This document shows positions 46,165-54,450 of a stretch of 64,000 nucleotides of DNA, piece by piece. A program made the translations under genes and the position numbers. Within the stretch, counting starts at the first letter, position 1. The number at the start of each line of letters is the position of its first letter. Below the pieces are notes generated by a model. It ran no database searches. It worked only from the letters and a program-made list of their open reading frames with translations, and was not told where the DNA came from. Source of the DNA: CBDBZL01 sp031399025. Lineage in GTDB: Bacteria; Pseudomonadota; Alphaproteobacteria; Sphingomonadales; Sphingomonadaceae. Location of the stretch: contig JANNOJ010000063.1 in the NCBI GenBank assembly GCA_031399025.1, positions 17,695-81,694 on the forward strand, read 5' to 3'.

Positions 46165-46722
46165 ATGAACACGTTCACCGCCCTTGCCGGCGCCGGACTC
46201 CTGCTGGCCGGCAGCGCCGCTTTCGCTCAGGATGTCCCGGGCACGGCGCATACCCACTCGGCGCCCGACCCGGCCGCGCCCACGGAAACCGCGACCGATA
46301 CCGGCGCATCGGCGGATACCATGGCCAGCGACCCGGCCGTGCCGGGCGACACGATTGCGGCCGAGGCCGACCCCATGGCGGACGCTGAGCTGCCCACCGC
46401 GTCGCAAACGGCAGACCCGACGACCAGCGCGCCGACGAACAGCACGCCGGCGACCACTGCGCAAGCCGGAGTGACCGCCCCTGAAGTCGCCTTTACCGAT
46501 GCTGAGATCGAGAGCTTTGCCGCCGCAGCGTTGGAGATCCAGAACCTGCAGGGCGACGAGGCCACCAAGCAGGAACAGGCAGCAACCATCGTGGCCAATG
46601 CGGGGATCGCTCCCGAAACCTTCAACGCCATCGGCCAGGCGATGCAGAGCGACCCTGCGATCGCCGAGCGGGTCCAACTGGCGGCGGGCGGCATGCAATC
46701 AGCGGCGCAGCCCGAAAGCTAA
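46165..46722 (+). CDS. Exported DUF4168-domain protein
   Basis: A 185-residue secreted protein: signal MNTFTALAGAGLLLAGSAAFAQD, a long low-complexity middle rich in Ala, Thr, Asp and Pro (about residues 25-105), then a C-terminal DUF4168-like domain (FTDAEIESFAAAALEIQNLQGD, about residues 110-175). The function of this domain is unknown. AAAGGAGAG gives strong translation initiation. Confidence 0.75.
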   Translation: MNTFTALAGAGLLLAGSAAFAQDVPGTAHTHSAPDPAAPTETATDTGASADTMASDPAVPGDTIAAEADPMADAELPTASQTADPTTSAPTNSTPATTAQAGVTAPEVAFTDAEIESFAAAALEIQNLQGDEATKQEQAATIVANAGIAPETFNAIGQAMQSDPAIAERVQLAAGGMQSAAQPES

Positions 46723-46951
46723 CTCCACCAGTTGGCGCCACGAATGCGGGCTCTGCAGGCTGCGGTCTGCGGAGCCCCGGCTTCGTCCGGACGCCGGGCG
46801 AACCGGTCGCGGGCGCCGCGCCCGCAGGCTGATCCCCGGCGCTGCGGCCGACCAGTTGGTTGGCCTGCATGAGCCCAGGCTGGTCGCCCCCGCTAGTGGG
46901 TGCGCTGCGGATAGCCGCGGGCAGCGCGCAGCCGGACCGACGGGTTTGCCC

Positions 46952-47953
46952 TCAGGCGTCCTCGAACTCCTCGGTGTCGATCGTCGGGCGGATTGCATCA
47001 TGATAGCGATGCCCCCGCACGGTGCGCTGGTTGATGATCCGGCCAGCTTCGGCGATCACCTCAGGCGCGATCTCCAGCGAAGGCACCGCGTGATTCTGCT
47101 CCAGATGCGCGATCCGGGTGGTGCCGGGGATGATGTGGATGTGCTGCCCCTGTTCGAGCACCCAGCGCAGCGCCAGCTCGGCGGGCGATAGGCCGACCCC
47201 CCGCGCCAGCTCGGTCAGCCGATCGACCAGCACCAGATTGTGCGGCCAGTTCTCAGGCGAGAAGCGCGGCATCCTGGTACGCAAATCGCGCGCCTCGAGC
47301 GTGGCAGGGTCGCGCAACACCCCGCCCAACGCGCCGCGTCCGGTGGGGCTGAAGGCGACCAGCGCGATGCCCAGCTCGCCGCAGGTATCACGCACGCCCA
47401 GCTCGACATTGCGCGTCCACAAGGAATATTCCGGCTGCACCGCGGCCATCGGGTGCACGGCATGCGCCTCGCGGATATGCGCGGCCGACCATTCGGAGAC
47501 GCCATAGGCGCCGATCTTGCCCGCCTCGATCGCGCGCACCATCGCCCCCACGCTATCGGCCACCGGCACCTTGGGGTCGAAGCGGTGCAGGTAGAACAGG
47601 TCGATGTGATCGGTGCCCAGCCGCGCCAGGCTGGCGTCGAGCGAGGCGGCAATCGCCGCGGGCGAGCAATCCACGCCCCGGTTCGGCCCGTCGACCACGA
47701 TGCCGACCTTGGAGGCGAGCAGGAATTCGCAGCGCCGGTGCATCACCGCCTCGCGCAGCAATTCCTCGTTAGCGCCGCCACCATAGATGTTGGCGGTGTC
47801 GAGATGGTCGCAGCCCAGGTCCAGCGCCCGGTTCAGCAGCCGGACCTGCTCCGCGCGCGGCGGCGGCGAGGCGTAGGCCCACGACAGGTTCATGCACCCC
47901 AGCCCGACCGGGTGGAGGGCGCGGCCGGCGATGGTCCGCTTGCCGATCGCCAT
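46952..47953 (-). CDS. Aldo/keto reductase
   Basis: A 333-residue NADPH-dependent oxidoreductase of the aldo/keto reductase superfamily. The catalytic tetrad is recognisable: D in LDTANIYGGG (Tyr four residues on), Lys in LLASKVGI and His in FYLHRFD. The C-terminal IIPGTTRIAHLEQN binds the cofactor. Its ATG overlaps the ligC stop by one base, so it is the last gene of the lig operon. A role in aromatic aldehyde reduction is plausible from context but not shown. Confidence 0.9.
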   Translation of the reverse strand: MAIGKRTIAGRALHPVGLGCMNLSWAYASPPPRAEQVRLLNRALDLGCDHLDTANIYGGGANEELLREAVMHRRCEFLLASKVGIVVDGPNRGVDCSPAAIAASLDASLARLGTDHIDLFYLHRFDPKVPVADSVGAMVRAIEAGKIGAYGVSEWSAAHIREAHAVHPMAAVQPEYSLWTRNVELGVRDTCGELGIALVAFSPTGRGALGGVLRDPATLEARDLRTRMPRFSPENWPHNLVLVDRLTELARGVGLSPAELALRWVLEQGQHIHIIPGTTRIAHLEQNHAVPSLEIAPEVIAEAGRIINQRTVRGHRYHDAIRPTIDTEEFEDA

Positions 47954-48912
47954 CAGGACCAGCCGTCCTGTGCTTCCAGGCTCGCGGCCAGCGCGCCGAT
48001 GGTGCGGTAGCATTCGATCGTCTGGGCCACCGAGCTGTTGGGCTCGCGCCCTTCGCGGATCGCGGCGATGAACTCGCGGTCCTGCAGTTCGATGCCGTTA
48101 TTGCTCACCGCCACGCCGGCAAGGTCAATGGGCTCGTCCCTGCCGGTGAACAGGTCGTCATAGCGCGCCAGGTACGTCGCGGTATCGCCGATATACCGGA
48201 AGAAGGTGCCGAACGGCCCCTCGTTGTTGAACGACAGCGACAAAGTGAGGATCTGGCCTTGGTCGGTCTTCATCTGGATCGACTGGTCCATCGCGATGCC
48301 GAGCCGGGGGTGCCTGGGCCCCTGCAGGATGTTGGCGGCGATGATCCGCCCGCCGGTCATGTACTGGAACAGGTCGATCGTGTGCGCCGAATGGTGCCAC
48401 AGCAGGTGGTCGGTCCAGGAGCGCGGCTCGCCCTTGGCGTTCCTGTTCTCGCGGCGGAAGAAGTAGGTCTCCACATCCATTGCCAGGATTTTCAGCTCGC
48501 CCGCATCGATCCGCCGCTTCACGTACTGGTGGCTCGGGTTGAAGCGGCGGGTGTGGCCGGCCATGCAGACCAGGCCGGTCTCGCGGCTCTTGGCCAGCAC
48601 CGCCTCGGCATCGGCCAGGCTGTCGGCGAGCGGGATCTCCACCTCGACATGCTTGCCCGCATCCATGGCCCTGATCGCCTGGTCGGCGTGCAGCTGGGTG
48701 GGGGTGCACAGGATCACCGCGTCGATGGCGTCGTCCTCGAGCATCGCCTCGTAGTCGGTGGTGGCGAAGGGGATGGCGTATTTGTCCGCCATCGCCTGCG
48801 TCTTGTCCTGGATGCGGCCGACCAGCGCGACCACCTCCACGCCGTCGATGTTCCTGAGGCCGTCGAGGTGCTTTTCACCGAAAGCGCCGCCGCCGGCGAG
48901 TGCGATCTTCAT
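47953..48912 (-). CDS. ligC: 4-carboxy-2-hydroxymuconate-6-semialdehyde dehydrogenase
   Basis: A 319-residue Gfo/Idh/MocA-type oxidoreductase. LAGGGAFGEKHLDGL is the NADP-binding loop (about residues 5-19); VEVEIPLADS and MAGHTRRFNPSHQYV occupy the positions of catalytic residues in this family. Together with adjacent ligB it is confidently LigC, which oxidises the hemiacetal of the ring-opened product to 2-pyrone-4,6-dicarboxylate. It follows ligB by 37 bases and precedes the aldo/keto reductase gene. Confidence 0.92.
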   Translation of the reverse strand: MKIALAGGGAFGEKHLDGLRNIDGVEVVALVGRIQDKTQAMADKYAIPFATTDYEAMLEDDAIDAVILCTPTQLHADQAIRAMDAGKHVEVEIPLADSLADAEAVLAKSRETGLVCMAGHTRRFNPSHQYVKRRIDAGELKILAMDVETYFFRRENRNAKGEPRSWTDHLLWHHSAHTIDLFQYMTGGRIIAANILQGPRHPRLGIAMDQSIQMKTDQGQILTLSLSFNNEGPFGTFFRYIGDTATYLARYDDLFTGRDEPIDLAGVAVSNNGIELQDREFIAAIREGREPNSSVAQTIECYRTIGALAASLEAQDGWS

Positions 48913-48949
48913 GGAGGTACTCCTGGAACTTCGGGGGGAAGAAACGAGG

Positions 48950-49834
48950 CTACTCGGCCGCCTGGAGCGCCGGCTGCTCCTCTTCCTTGCGCAACACGAT
49001 ATGGCCCAGCGCGGTGTTCGAACAGGGCACGTGGTAGTGGCGGTGCAGCTCGGTCACGTTGTCGCCCAGCGCGCCGCGCATGATCAGCCACATCACCATC
49101 TCGATGCCTTCCGAGCCGGTCTCGCGCAGGTACTCGATATGCTCGATATGGCGCAGCCGCTGCGGGTCGGCGGTGAGATCGTCGAGGAAACGGGTGTCCC
49201 ATTCCTTGTTGATCAGCCCGGCGCGCGGCCCCTGGAGCTGGTGGCTCATCCCGCCCGTTCCCCAGATGTGGACGTCGAGGTCCTCCGGGTAGCTCGCCAC
49301 CGCGCGGGCGATCGCCTCGCCGAGCATCCAGCAGCGATTGCCCGAGGGCGGCGGATAGGTGACCACGTTGACCGCCAGCGGGATCACCCGCGCGGGCCAC
49401 TCCCGGGGCGTGGAATTGTCCCTGTTGCCCAGGATCAGGTTGAGCGGCACGGTGAGGCCGTGGTCGACATCCATCTCGTTGATGATGGTCATGTCGAACT
49501 CGTCGAGGATGCAGCTCTGGGCGATGTGCCAGGCGAGGTCGGCGTGGCCCTTCACCACCGGCACCGGGCGCGGGCCCCAGCCCTCGTCGGCGGGCCGGAA
49601 CTCGTCGGCGCAGCCGATCGCGAATGTGGGGATCACCTTCATGTCGAACGCGCTGGCGTGGTCGTTGTACACCAGGATGACGACGGCGGGCAGCTTGTCC
49701 TCCAGGTACGCCTTGGTCCAGTCGAAGCCGGCGAAGATGGGCTTCCAGTAATCGTCGGTCGTCCGGCCCTGGTCGATCATCGCGCCGATCGCGGGGATGT
49801 GGCTGGTGGTGAGGCCGTGGGTGATCCGGGCCAT
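48950..49834 (-). CDS. ligB: Protocatechuate 4,5-dioxygenase, beta subunit
   Basis: A 294-residue class III extradiol dioxygenase catalytic subunit. SHIPAIG near the N-terminus carries an iron ligand, VYNDHASAFD the second histidine region, and GTGGMSHQLQGPRAG the late catalytic His; these fit LigB. It opens protocatechuate between carbons 4 and 5 using Fe(II) and O2. The start at 49834 lies three bases from the ligA stop. It is translated with ligA, the small alpha subunit. Confidence 0.95.
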   Translation of the reverse strand: MARITHGLTTSHIPAIGAMIDQGRTTDDYWKPIFAGFDWTKAYLEDKLPAVVILVYNDHASAFDMKVIPTFAIGCADEFRPADEGWGPRPVPVVKGHADLAWHIAQSCILDEFDMTIINEMDVDHGLTVPLNLILGNRDNSTPREWPARVIPLAVNVVTYPPPSGNRCWMLGEAIARAVASYPEDLDVHIWGTGGMSHQLQGPRAGLINKEWDTRFLDDLTADPQRLRHIEHIEYLRETGSEGIEMVMWLIMRGALGDNVTELHRHYHVPCSNTALGHIVLRKEEEQPALQAAE

Positions 49835-49836
49835 GC

Positions 49837-50253
49837 CTACTCGATCTCCTTCTTGGAGCGCTGCCCTTCGACGCTCCGCCCGCCCGCGAGCATCATCGCC
49901 GCATAATCGTCCCTGGTCATGCCGGTCATCGATCCGACCGCGTCCTGGAAGCTCTGCTTGTCGGTCGAGAACAGCTTGGCCAGGAAATAGATGTTGCCGC
50001 CGCAATCGATCATCGCGTTGTAATCGCGCGCCAGCACCGCCTGCTTGGCCTCCTCGCTCATCGGCCATTCGTCGAGATAGGCGCGCTCGCCCGCGAGGAA
50101 GCGCTCGCGGTTCTCGGCCTTCATCAGGCTCATGGCGAACTGGTTGAGGTGGTAGCCCCGGCGCGCCCGGGTGGCGGTGAACACGCGGGTGCCGGGGATG
50201 TCCTCGAACTGGGCGAGATAGGCGGCGACGTCGCGCGGCATGGTTCTGGTCAT
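49837..50253 (-). CDS. ligA: Protocatechuate 4,5-dioxygenase, alpha subunit
   Basis: A 138-residue LigA protein. The all-helical fold shows in YHLNQFAMSLMKAENRERFLAGERAYLDEWP and the loop ARDYNAMIDCGGNIYFLAKLFSTD, which covers the active site of the beta subunit. It forms the alpha2beta2 enzyme with LigB immediately downstream. The ATG at 50253 overlaps the stop of the DUF2218 gene (ATGA), so the two are translationally coupled. Confidence 0.95.
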   Translation of the reverse strand: MTRTMPRDVAAYLAQFEDIPGTRVFTATRARRGYHLNQFAMSLMKAENRERFLAGERAYLDEWPMSEEAKQAVLARDYNAMIDCGGNIYFLAKLFSTDKQSFQDAVGSMTGMTRDDYAAMMLAGGRSVEGQRSKKEIE

Positions 50254-50597
50254 GGCTGCTCTTCCCATTGGTAGGCCAGCGGCGCCTCGCGGAAGGCGAA
50301 GCGGTCGAGGTGGCGCTCGATCACCGCGCGCATCCGCTCGTTCTCGGCGCGATCGGCGGTGGTCAGCTTCAGGGCAATGCCATCCTCGCGCGCGGTCATC
50401 ACGGCATTCGCCGTCCGGGAGAAGGGCAGCACGCCCTTCTTCGCATCCTTGTCGTAGCTGGTGGCCATCTTGTGGCTCCAATGGCTGACTGCCTGCTGGA
50501 TGTACCGCTCGGGCTTTTCGCAGGGCGCGAAGCCGGTGGCGGTGAAGGCGGTGTCGCCTGCCTGCTCGGTGGGCTGGCCGGTCCCGGAATCGTTCAT
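50250..50597 (-). CDS. DUF2218-domain protein embedded in the lig operon
   Basis: A 115-residue protein with the DUF2218 pattern: RYIQQAVSHWSHKM, then GVLPFSRTANAVMTAREDG, then a C-terminal helix-strand segment ending FREAPLAYQW. It is soluble, with no catalytic motif I can name. It overlaps both neighbours by four bases (ligJ upstream, ligA downstream), so it is made with the pathway. DUF2218 proteins are otherwise often linked to metal or siderophore genes; a role in iron supply to the Fe(II) dioxygenase is a guess. Confidence 0.82.
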   Translation of the reverse strand: MNDSGTGQPTEQAGDTAFTATGFAPCEKPERYIQQAVSHWSHKMATSYDKDAKKGVLPFSRTANAVMTAREDGIALKLTTADRAENERMRAVIERHLDRFAFREAPLAYQWEEQP

Positions 50598-51619
50598 AGC
50601 CCCCGCTCCTTCAGCTGCACATCGAGCCGCGGATAGACCCGGCGCGCATTGCCTTCGAAGATGGCGTGTTTCGCCGCATCGGGGATCGCAAGCGCGTCGA
50701 TGTAGCGCTTGGTATCATCGAAATACTGCCCCGTCTGCGGGTCGATGCCGCGCACCGCGCCCACCATCTCGCTGCCGAACAGGATGTTCTTGGGCTCGAT
50801 CACCTTAGCCAGCAGGTCGATGCCCGGCTGATGATAGACGCAGGTATCGAAGTACACGTTGTGCATCAGATGCGTGTCGAGCGGGGGCTGCTTGAGCATG
50901 TCCGCCAGCCCCCGATAGCGCCCCCAGTGGAACGGCACCGCGCCCCCGCCGTGCGGGATGATGAAGCGCAGGCGTGGGAAACGGGCGAACAGATCGCCTT
51001 CCAAGAGCTGCATGAAGGCGATGGTATCGGCTGCCAGGTAGAAGCCGCCGGTGGCGTGCATCGCCGGGTTGCAGCTGCCCGAGACGTGGATCATCGCCGG
51101 CACGTCCAGCTCCACCATCGCCGCGTAGATGGGGAACCAGTATGCGTCGGTCAGCGGCGGATGGGTGAAGTGCCCGCCGCCCGGATCGGGGTTGAGGTTG
51201 CAGCCGACAAAGCCCAGCTCTTCGACGCAGCGATGGAGTTCGGCAACGCTCGCCTCGAGCCCGGCCCGGGGGTTCTGCGGCAGCTGGCACACGCCGGCGA
51301 ACACGCCGGGAAACAGCTGCGTCACCCGGTAGATGAGGTCGTTGCACCGGCGCGACCATTCCTCGGACACCGCCTGGTCGCCGACATGGTGCTCCATCTT
51401 GCTGGCGCGGGGGCTGAAGATGGTCAGGTCCGCGCCGCGTTCCGCGATAAGTTTGAGCTGGTTGCTCTCGATCGTCGCGCGGATCTCGGCATCGCCGATC
51501 TCGGGATAAAGCGGGGCGTCGGCGCCCTCGTTGAACGCCGCCACCTGCGCCTTGCGCCACGCGTCATGCGCCGGCGGGGCGGTGGTGTAATGGCCGTGGC
51601 AGTCGATGATCAGCGTCAT
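50594..51619 (-). CDS. ligJ: 4-oxalomesaconate hydratase
   Basis: A 341-residue amidohydrolase-superfamily protein matching LigJ in length and sequence. The metal-binding IIDCHGHYT motif is at the N-terminus, NPDPGGGHFTHPPL and MIHVSGSCNPAMHATGG follow, and FIIPHGGGAVPFHWGR carries another histidine cluster. It hydrates oxalomesaconate to 4-carboxy-4-hydroxy-2-oxoadipate. It overlaps the gene before it and the DUF2218 gene after it by four bases each. Confidence 0.93.
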   Translation of the reverse strand: MTLIIDCHGHYTTAPPAHDAWRKAQVAAFNEGADAPLYPEIGDAEIRATIESNQLKLIAERGADLTIFSPRASKMEHHVGDQAVSEEWSRRCNDLIYRVTQLFPGVFAGVCQLPQNPRAGLEASVAELHRCVEELGFVGCNLNPDPGGGHFTHPPLTDAYWFPIYAAMVELDVPAMIHVSGSCNPAMHATGGFYLAADTIAFMQLLEGDLFARFPRLRFIIPHGGGAVPFHWGRYRGLADMLKQPPLDTHLMHNVYFDTCVYHQPGIDLLAKVIEPKNILFGSEMVGAVRGIDPQTGQYFDDTKRYIDALAIPDAAKHAIFEGNARRVYPRLDVQLKERGL

Positions 51620-52449
51620 TCGGCGGCGACCCCTTGCAGGGTGCCTTGAACGGCGGCGTCGCGCTGGCGGATGACGGTGGCCCGGCTCATCACCGGGTCC
51701 ACCCCCAGGTCGGCGAGCGTGCGGCACACCTCTTCCATCTCGGCGGCGCGCCTGGCTCCGTGGGTCGCCATCCGCTCGCGGTTGTAGGCCAGCCGGCGCG
51801 CCCAGGCCCAGCCGCGCTCGGACGCGTCGAGCGAGGCCATGACCTCGCCCAGCACGCCGGCATGATCGGCGGCAGCGGCGCATTCGTAGCTCAGCGCCTC
51901 GATACCCTTGACCATCACCGAGCGGATCATCTTGATCGCCGAGGCGCGGCCCACCGCCCCGCCCACCACGCGCATGTCGGTAAAACCCAGCGCGGCCAAC
52001 AGCGCCGCCGCGGCGTCAGCCTCGCGTCCGGCCAGGAGCAGCGGCACGGCCAGCCCCCGGTCGACCGGCGCCATCACGGAGACATCGACATAGCGCCCGC
52101 CCGCCGCCGCCACCGCCTGCGCCGCCTCGCGCTTGGTCTCGGGCGCCACCGAGTTCATGTCGCACCACAGTGCGCCCGCCGGCAGCAGCGGCGCATAATC
52201 GCGCGCCGCGGCGAGCGCGGCGTCGGCGGTGACCAGCGAGAGCACGAGGTCCGCCCCGGCCAGCGCGCCCGCCGCATCGGCGCCCGCCTCGACCCCGGCC
52301 CCGGCCATCAGCGCCCGGCGCCGCGCCAGCACGTCCCAGCCCTTCGCACGGCCGTGCCAGCCCGCGGCGCGCGCGAACGTCTCGCCCGCCTCGCCGAAGC
52401 CGATGAGCGCCGTTTGCGGCAGGGATTGAGGCGATGGTGGGGGCGGCAT
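51616..52449 (-). CDS. NAD(P)-binding 6PGDH-like/DUF1932 dehydrogenase, first gene of the ligJ operon
   Basis: A 277-residue beta-hydroxyacid-dehydrogenase-like protein. GFGEAGETFARAAGWHG is the Rossmann loop (about residues 17-33), LVLSLVTADAAL and MNSVAPETKR follow, and AIKMIRSVMVKGIEALS carries the catalytic lysine of the family; the C-terminal DUF1932 domain comes next. It heads the ligJ-DUF2218-ligABC operon and overlaps ligJ by ATGA. No step in the standard pathway needs it, so it may handle a side product or another aromatic acid. Confidence 0.82.
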   Translation of the reverse strand: MPPPPSPQSLPQTALIGFGEAGETFARAAGWHGRAKGWDVLARRRALMAGAGVEAGADAAGALAGADLVLSLVTADAALAAARDYAPLLPAGALWCDMNSVAPETKREAAQAVAAAGGRYVDVSVMAPVDRGLAVPLLLAGREADAAAALLAALGFTDMRVVGGAVGRASAIKMIRSVMVKGIEALSYECAAAADHAGVLGEVMASLDASERGWAWARRLAYNRERMATHGARRAAEMEEVCRTLADLGVDPVMSRATVIRQRDAAVQGTLQGVAAE

Positions 52450-52595
52450 CCTGAGTGGCTCGGTTCCTAGAGAATGTGGGTATTGCTGACAAGTTTGGCG
52501 GGGCGCCGGGGCGGGGGCGCGGCGACAATCCTTGACGCGGGGGACCACCCGGGTCCACCGCCATCGCCGACCTGGTGCCGGGAGGAGAGGTGAGA
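52450..52595. promoter_or_regulatory. Divergent promoter region of the two lig operons
   Basis: 146 bases separate the ligJABC-type operon (minus) from ligKUI (plus). A TTGACG (52532-52537) is a candidate -35 for the plus operon; an inverted repeat GGACC-N5-GGTCC overlaps the next 15 bases and could bind a regulator. On the minus strand TTGTCA lies near 52480. A GGAGGAGAGG ribosome binding site precedes ligK. LysR-type LigR is the known regulator in Sphingobium but has no gene in this window. Confidence 0.55.
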
Positions 52596-53270
52596 ATGAC
52601 AGGGGTCGTCGTCCAGAACATCGTCCGCGCGGATCCTGCAGTGGTGCGCGCGCTCGGCGCCTGCGGCGTCGCCACCGTGCACGAATCGCAAGGGCGCACC
52701 GGGCTGCTGGCGAGCTACCTGCGGCCGATCTATCCCGGCGCGCGGATCGGCGCCTCGGCGATCACCGTCTCGGTCCCGCCCGGCGACAATTACATGGTCC
52801 ACGCCGCCATCGAGCAATGCCAGGAAGGCGACGTGCTGGTCCTGGCCCCCACGTCCCCGTGCGAGGACGGCTATTTCGGCGACCTGCTCGCCACCAGCGC
52901 CCAGGCGCGCGGCGTGCGCGGGCTCATCATCGATGCCGGCGTGCGCGACGTGCGCGACCTCACCGAGATGGCCTTTCCGGTATGGTCCAAGCGGGTGTTC
53001 GCGCAAGGCACGATCAAGGCCTCGCTCGGCAGCGTCAATGTCGACCTGGTGTGCGCGGGCGCCTTCATCCGCCCGGGCGACGTGATCGTGGCCGACGATG
53101 ACGGCGTGTGCGTGGTCAAGCGCGAGGACGCCGCCGCGGTGCTCGAGGCGGCGCAGGCGCGCGAGGCCAAGGAGGGCGAGAAGCGCCGGCAGCTGGCCGA
53201 AGGCGTGCTCGGCCTCGACCTGTACGGCTTCCGCCAGCAGCTCGCCGACCTGGGGCTGAAGTGGATCTGA
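52596..53270 (+). CDS. ligK: 4-carboxy-4-hydroxy-2-oxoadipate aldolase / oxaloacetate decarboxylase
   Basis: A 224-residue class II (RraA-like) pyruvate aldolase. VATVHESQGRTGLL, GDVLVLAPTSPCEDGYFG and GLIIDAGVRDVRDL contain the Mg-binding and substrate-arginine residues of HMG/CHA aldolases. It splits the pathway intermediate into pyruvate and oxaloacetate, the end of the 4,5-cleavage route. The strong GGAGGAGAGG site precedes the ATG at 52596. It is first in the ligK-ligU-ligI operon. Confidence 0.93.
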   Translation: MTGVVVQNIVRADPAVVRALGACGVATVHESQGRTGLLASYLRPIYPGARIGASAITVSVPPGDNYMVHAAIEQCQEGDVLVLAPTSPCEDGYFGDLLATSAQARGVRGLIIDAGVRDVRDLTEMAFPVWSKRVFAQGTIKASLGSVNVDLVCAGAFIRPGDVIVADDDGVCVVKREDAAAVLEAAQAREAKEGEKRRQLAEGVLGLDLYGFRQQLADLGLKWI

Positions 53271-53274
53271 GCGG

Positions 53275-54333
53275 GTGACCTCCGCCCCCGTCATGTGGAT
53301 GCGCGGCGGCACTTCGAAGGGCGCCTATTTCCTCGCGGCCGACCTGCCGGCGGACGCCGCGCAGCGCGACGCCTTCCTGCTGCGGGTGATGGGCTCGCCC
53401 GACCCGCGCCAGATCGACGGCATGGGCGGCGGCGATCCGCTCACCAGCAAGGTCGCGGTGGTGAAGCGCTCGGAGCGCGCGGGGATCGACGTCGACTACC
53501 TGTTCCTGCAGGTGTTCGTCGACCAGGCGATCGTCAGCGCCGCGCAGAATTGCGGCAACATGCTGGCGGGCGTCGGCCCCTTTGCCATCGAGCGCGGGTT
53601 GGTCGCGGCCACCGGCGACCAGACGCGCGTCGCCATCTTCATGGAGAACACCGAGCAGGTCGCCATCGCCACGGTGGAGACTCCCGGCGGTACCCTCACC
53701 TACGCGGGCGACGCGCGGATCGACGGCGTGCCCGGCAGCCACGCGCCCGTACCGCTCGAATTCCGCGACACCGCCGGCTCGTCGTGCGGCACGCTGCTCC
53801 CCACCGGCAATGCGGCCGACGACATCGAGGGAGTGCGCTGCACCCTCATCGACAACGGTATGCCCTGCGTGGTGTTCAAGGCCCAGGATGTCGGCGCGAC
53901 CGGCTCCGAATCCCGCGAGGAGCTGGAGGGCGAGGCCTTCGCCCCCATCCGCGCGCGCATCGAGGCCATCCGCCTCGCCGCCGGTCCGTTGATGAATCTG
54001 GGCGATGTGAGCGCCAAATCCGTCCCCAAGATGACCCTCGTCGCGCCCCCCAGGCACGGCGGCGCGGTCACCGCCCGCGTGTTCATCCCGCACCGCGCCC
54101 ATGCCAGCATCGGCGTGCTCGGCGCGGTGACCGCGGCCACCGCGTGCCTGGTCGAAGGTTCGCCCGCAGCCGAGGTGGCCCAGGTCCCCGAAGGCCGCAC
54201 CAAGACGCTCAGCATCGAGCATCCCTCGGGCGAGACGAGCTGCGTGATGACGCTGGGCGAAGACGGCAAGGTGGAAGCCGCCGCGCTCCTGCGCACCGCG
54301 CGCAAGCTGATGGACGGCGTGGTGTTCGGGTGA
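53275..54333 (+). CDS. ligU: 4-oxalomesaconate tautomerase/isomerase (PrpF family)
   Basis: A 352-residue PrpF-family isomerase. MRGGTSKGAYFL opens the protein; GMGGGDPLTSKVAVV holds a conserved lysine (about residue 59) in the place of the proposed catalytic lysine of LigU, and SAAQNCGNMLAGVGPFAIE a conserved cysteine region. In Sphingobium the gene between ligK and ligI is LigU, which converts the enol product of LigI for hydration by LigJ; position and family agree. GTG start, four bases behind the ligK stop. Confidence 0.88.
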   Translation: MTSAPVMWMRGGTSKGAYFLAADLPADAAQRDAFLLRVMGSPDPRQIDGMGGGDPLTSKVAVVKRSERAGIDVDYLFLQVFVDQAIVSAAQNCGNMLAGVGPFAIERGLVAATGDQTRVAIFMENTEQVAIATVETPGGTLTYAGDARIDGVPGSHAPVPLEFRDTAGSSCGTLLPTGNAADDIEGVRCTLIDNGMPCVVFKAQDVGATGSESREELEGEAFAPIRARIEAIRLAAGPLMNLGDVSAKSVPKMTLVAPPRHGGAVTARVFIPHRAHASIGVLGAVTAATACLVEGSPAAEVAQVPEGRTKTLSIEHPSGETSCVMTLGEDGKVEAAALLRTARKLMDGVVFG

Positions 54334-54365
54334 GGGCCGCGCTCGTCGGGCAATCGGCTCGTCGC

Positions 54366-54443
54366 GAGCTTGTCGAAGGAAGGATTTTCCCGTGTCTGAC
54401 CCGAGAAGACCAAGAACGGCGCGCGACCAGCTCAGGGCGAGCG
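54366..54443. repeat. Remnant of a sphingomonad palindromic intergenic repeat
   Basis: GAGCTTGTCGAAGGA at 54366 and a degenerate opposite arm AGCTCAGGGCGAGCG ending near 54443 resemble the widespread CTTCGACAAGCTCAGGACGA palindromic repeats of this group. It sits in the ligU-ligI gap and could shape mRNA stability within the operon. The match is from memory of the repeat type. Confidence 0.45.
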
Positions 54444-54450
54444 ATTGAGC

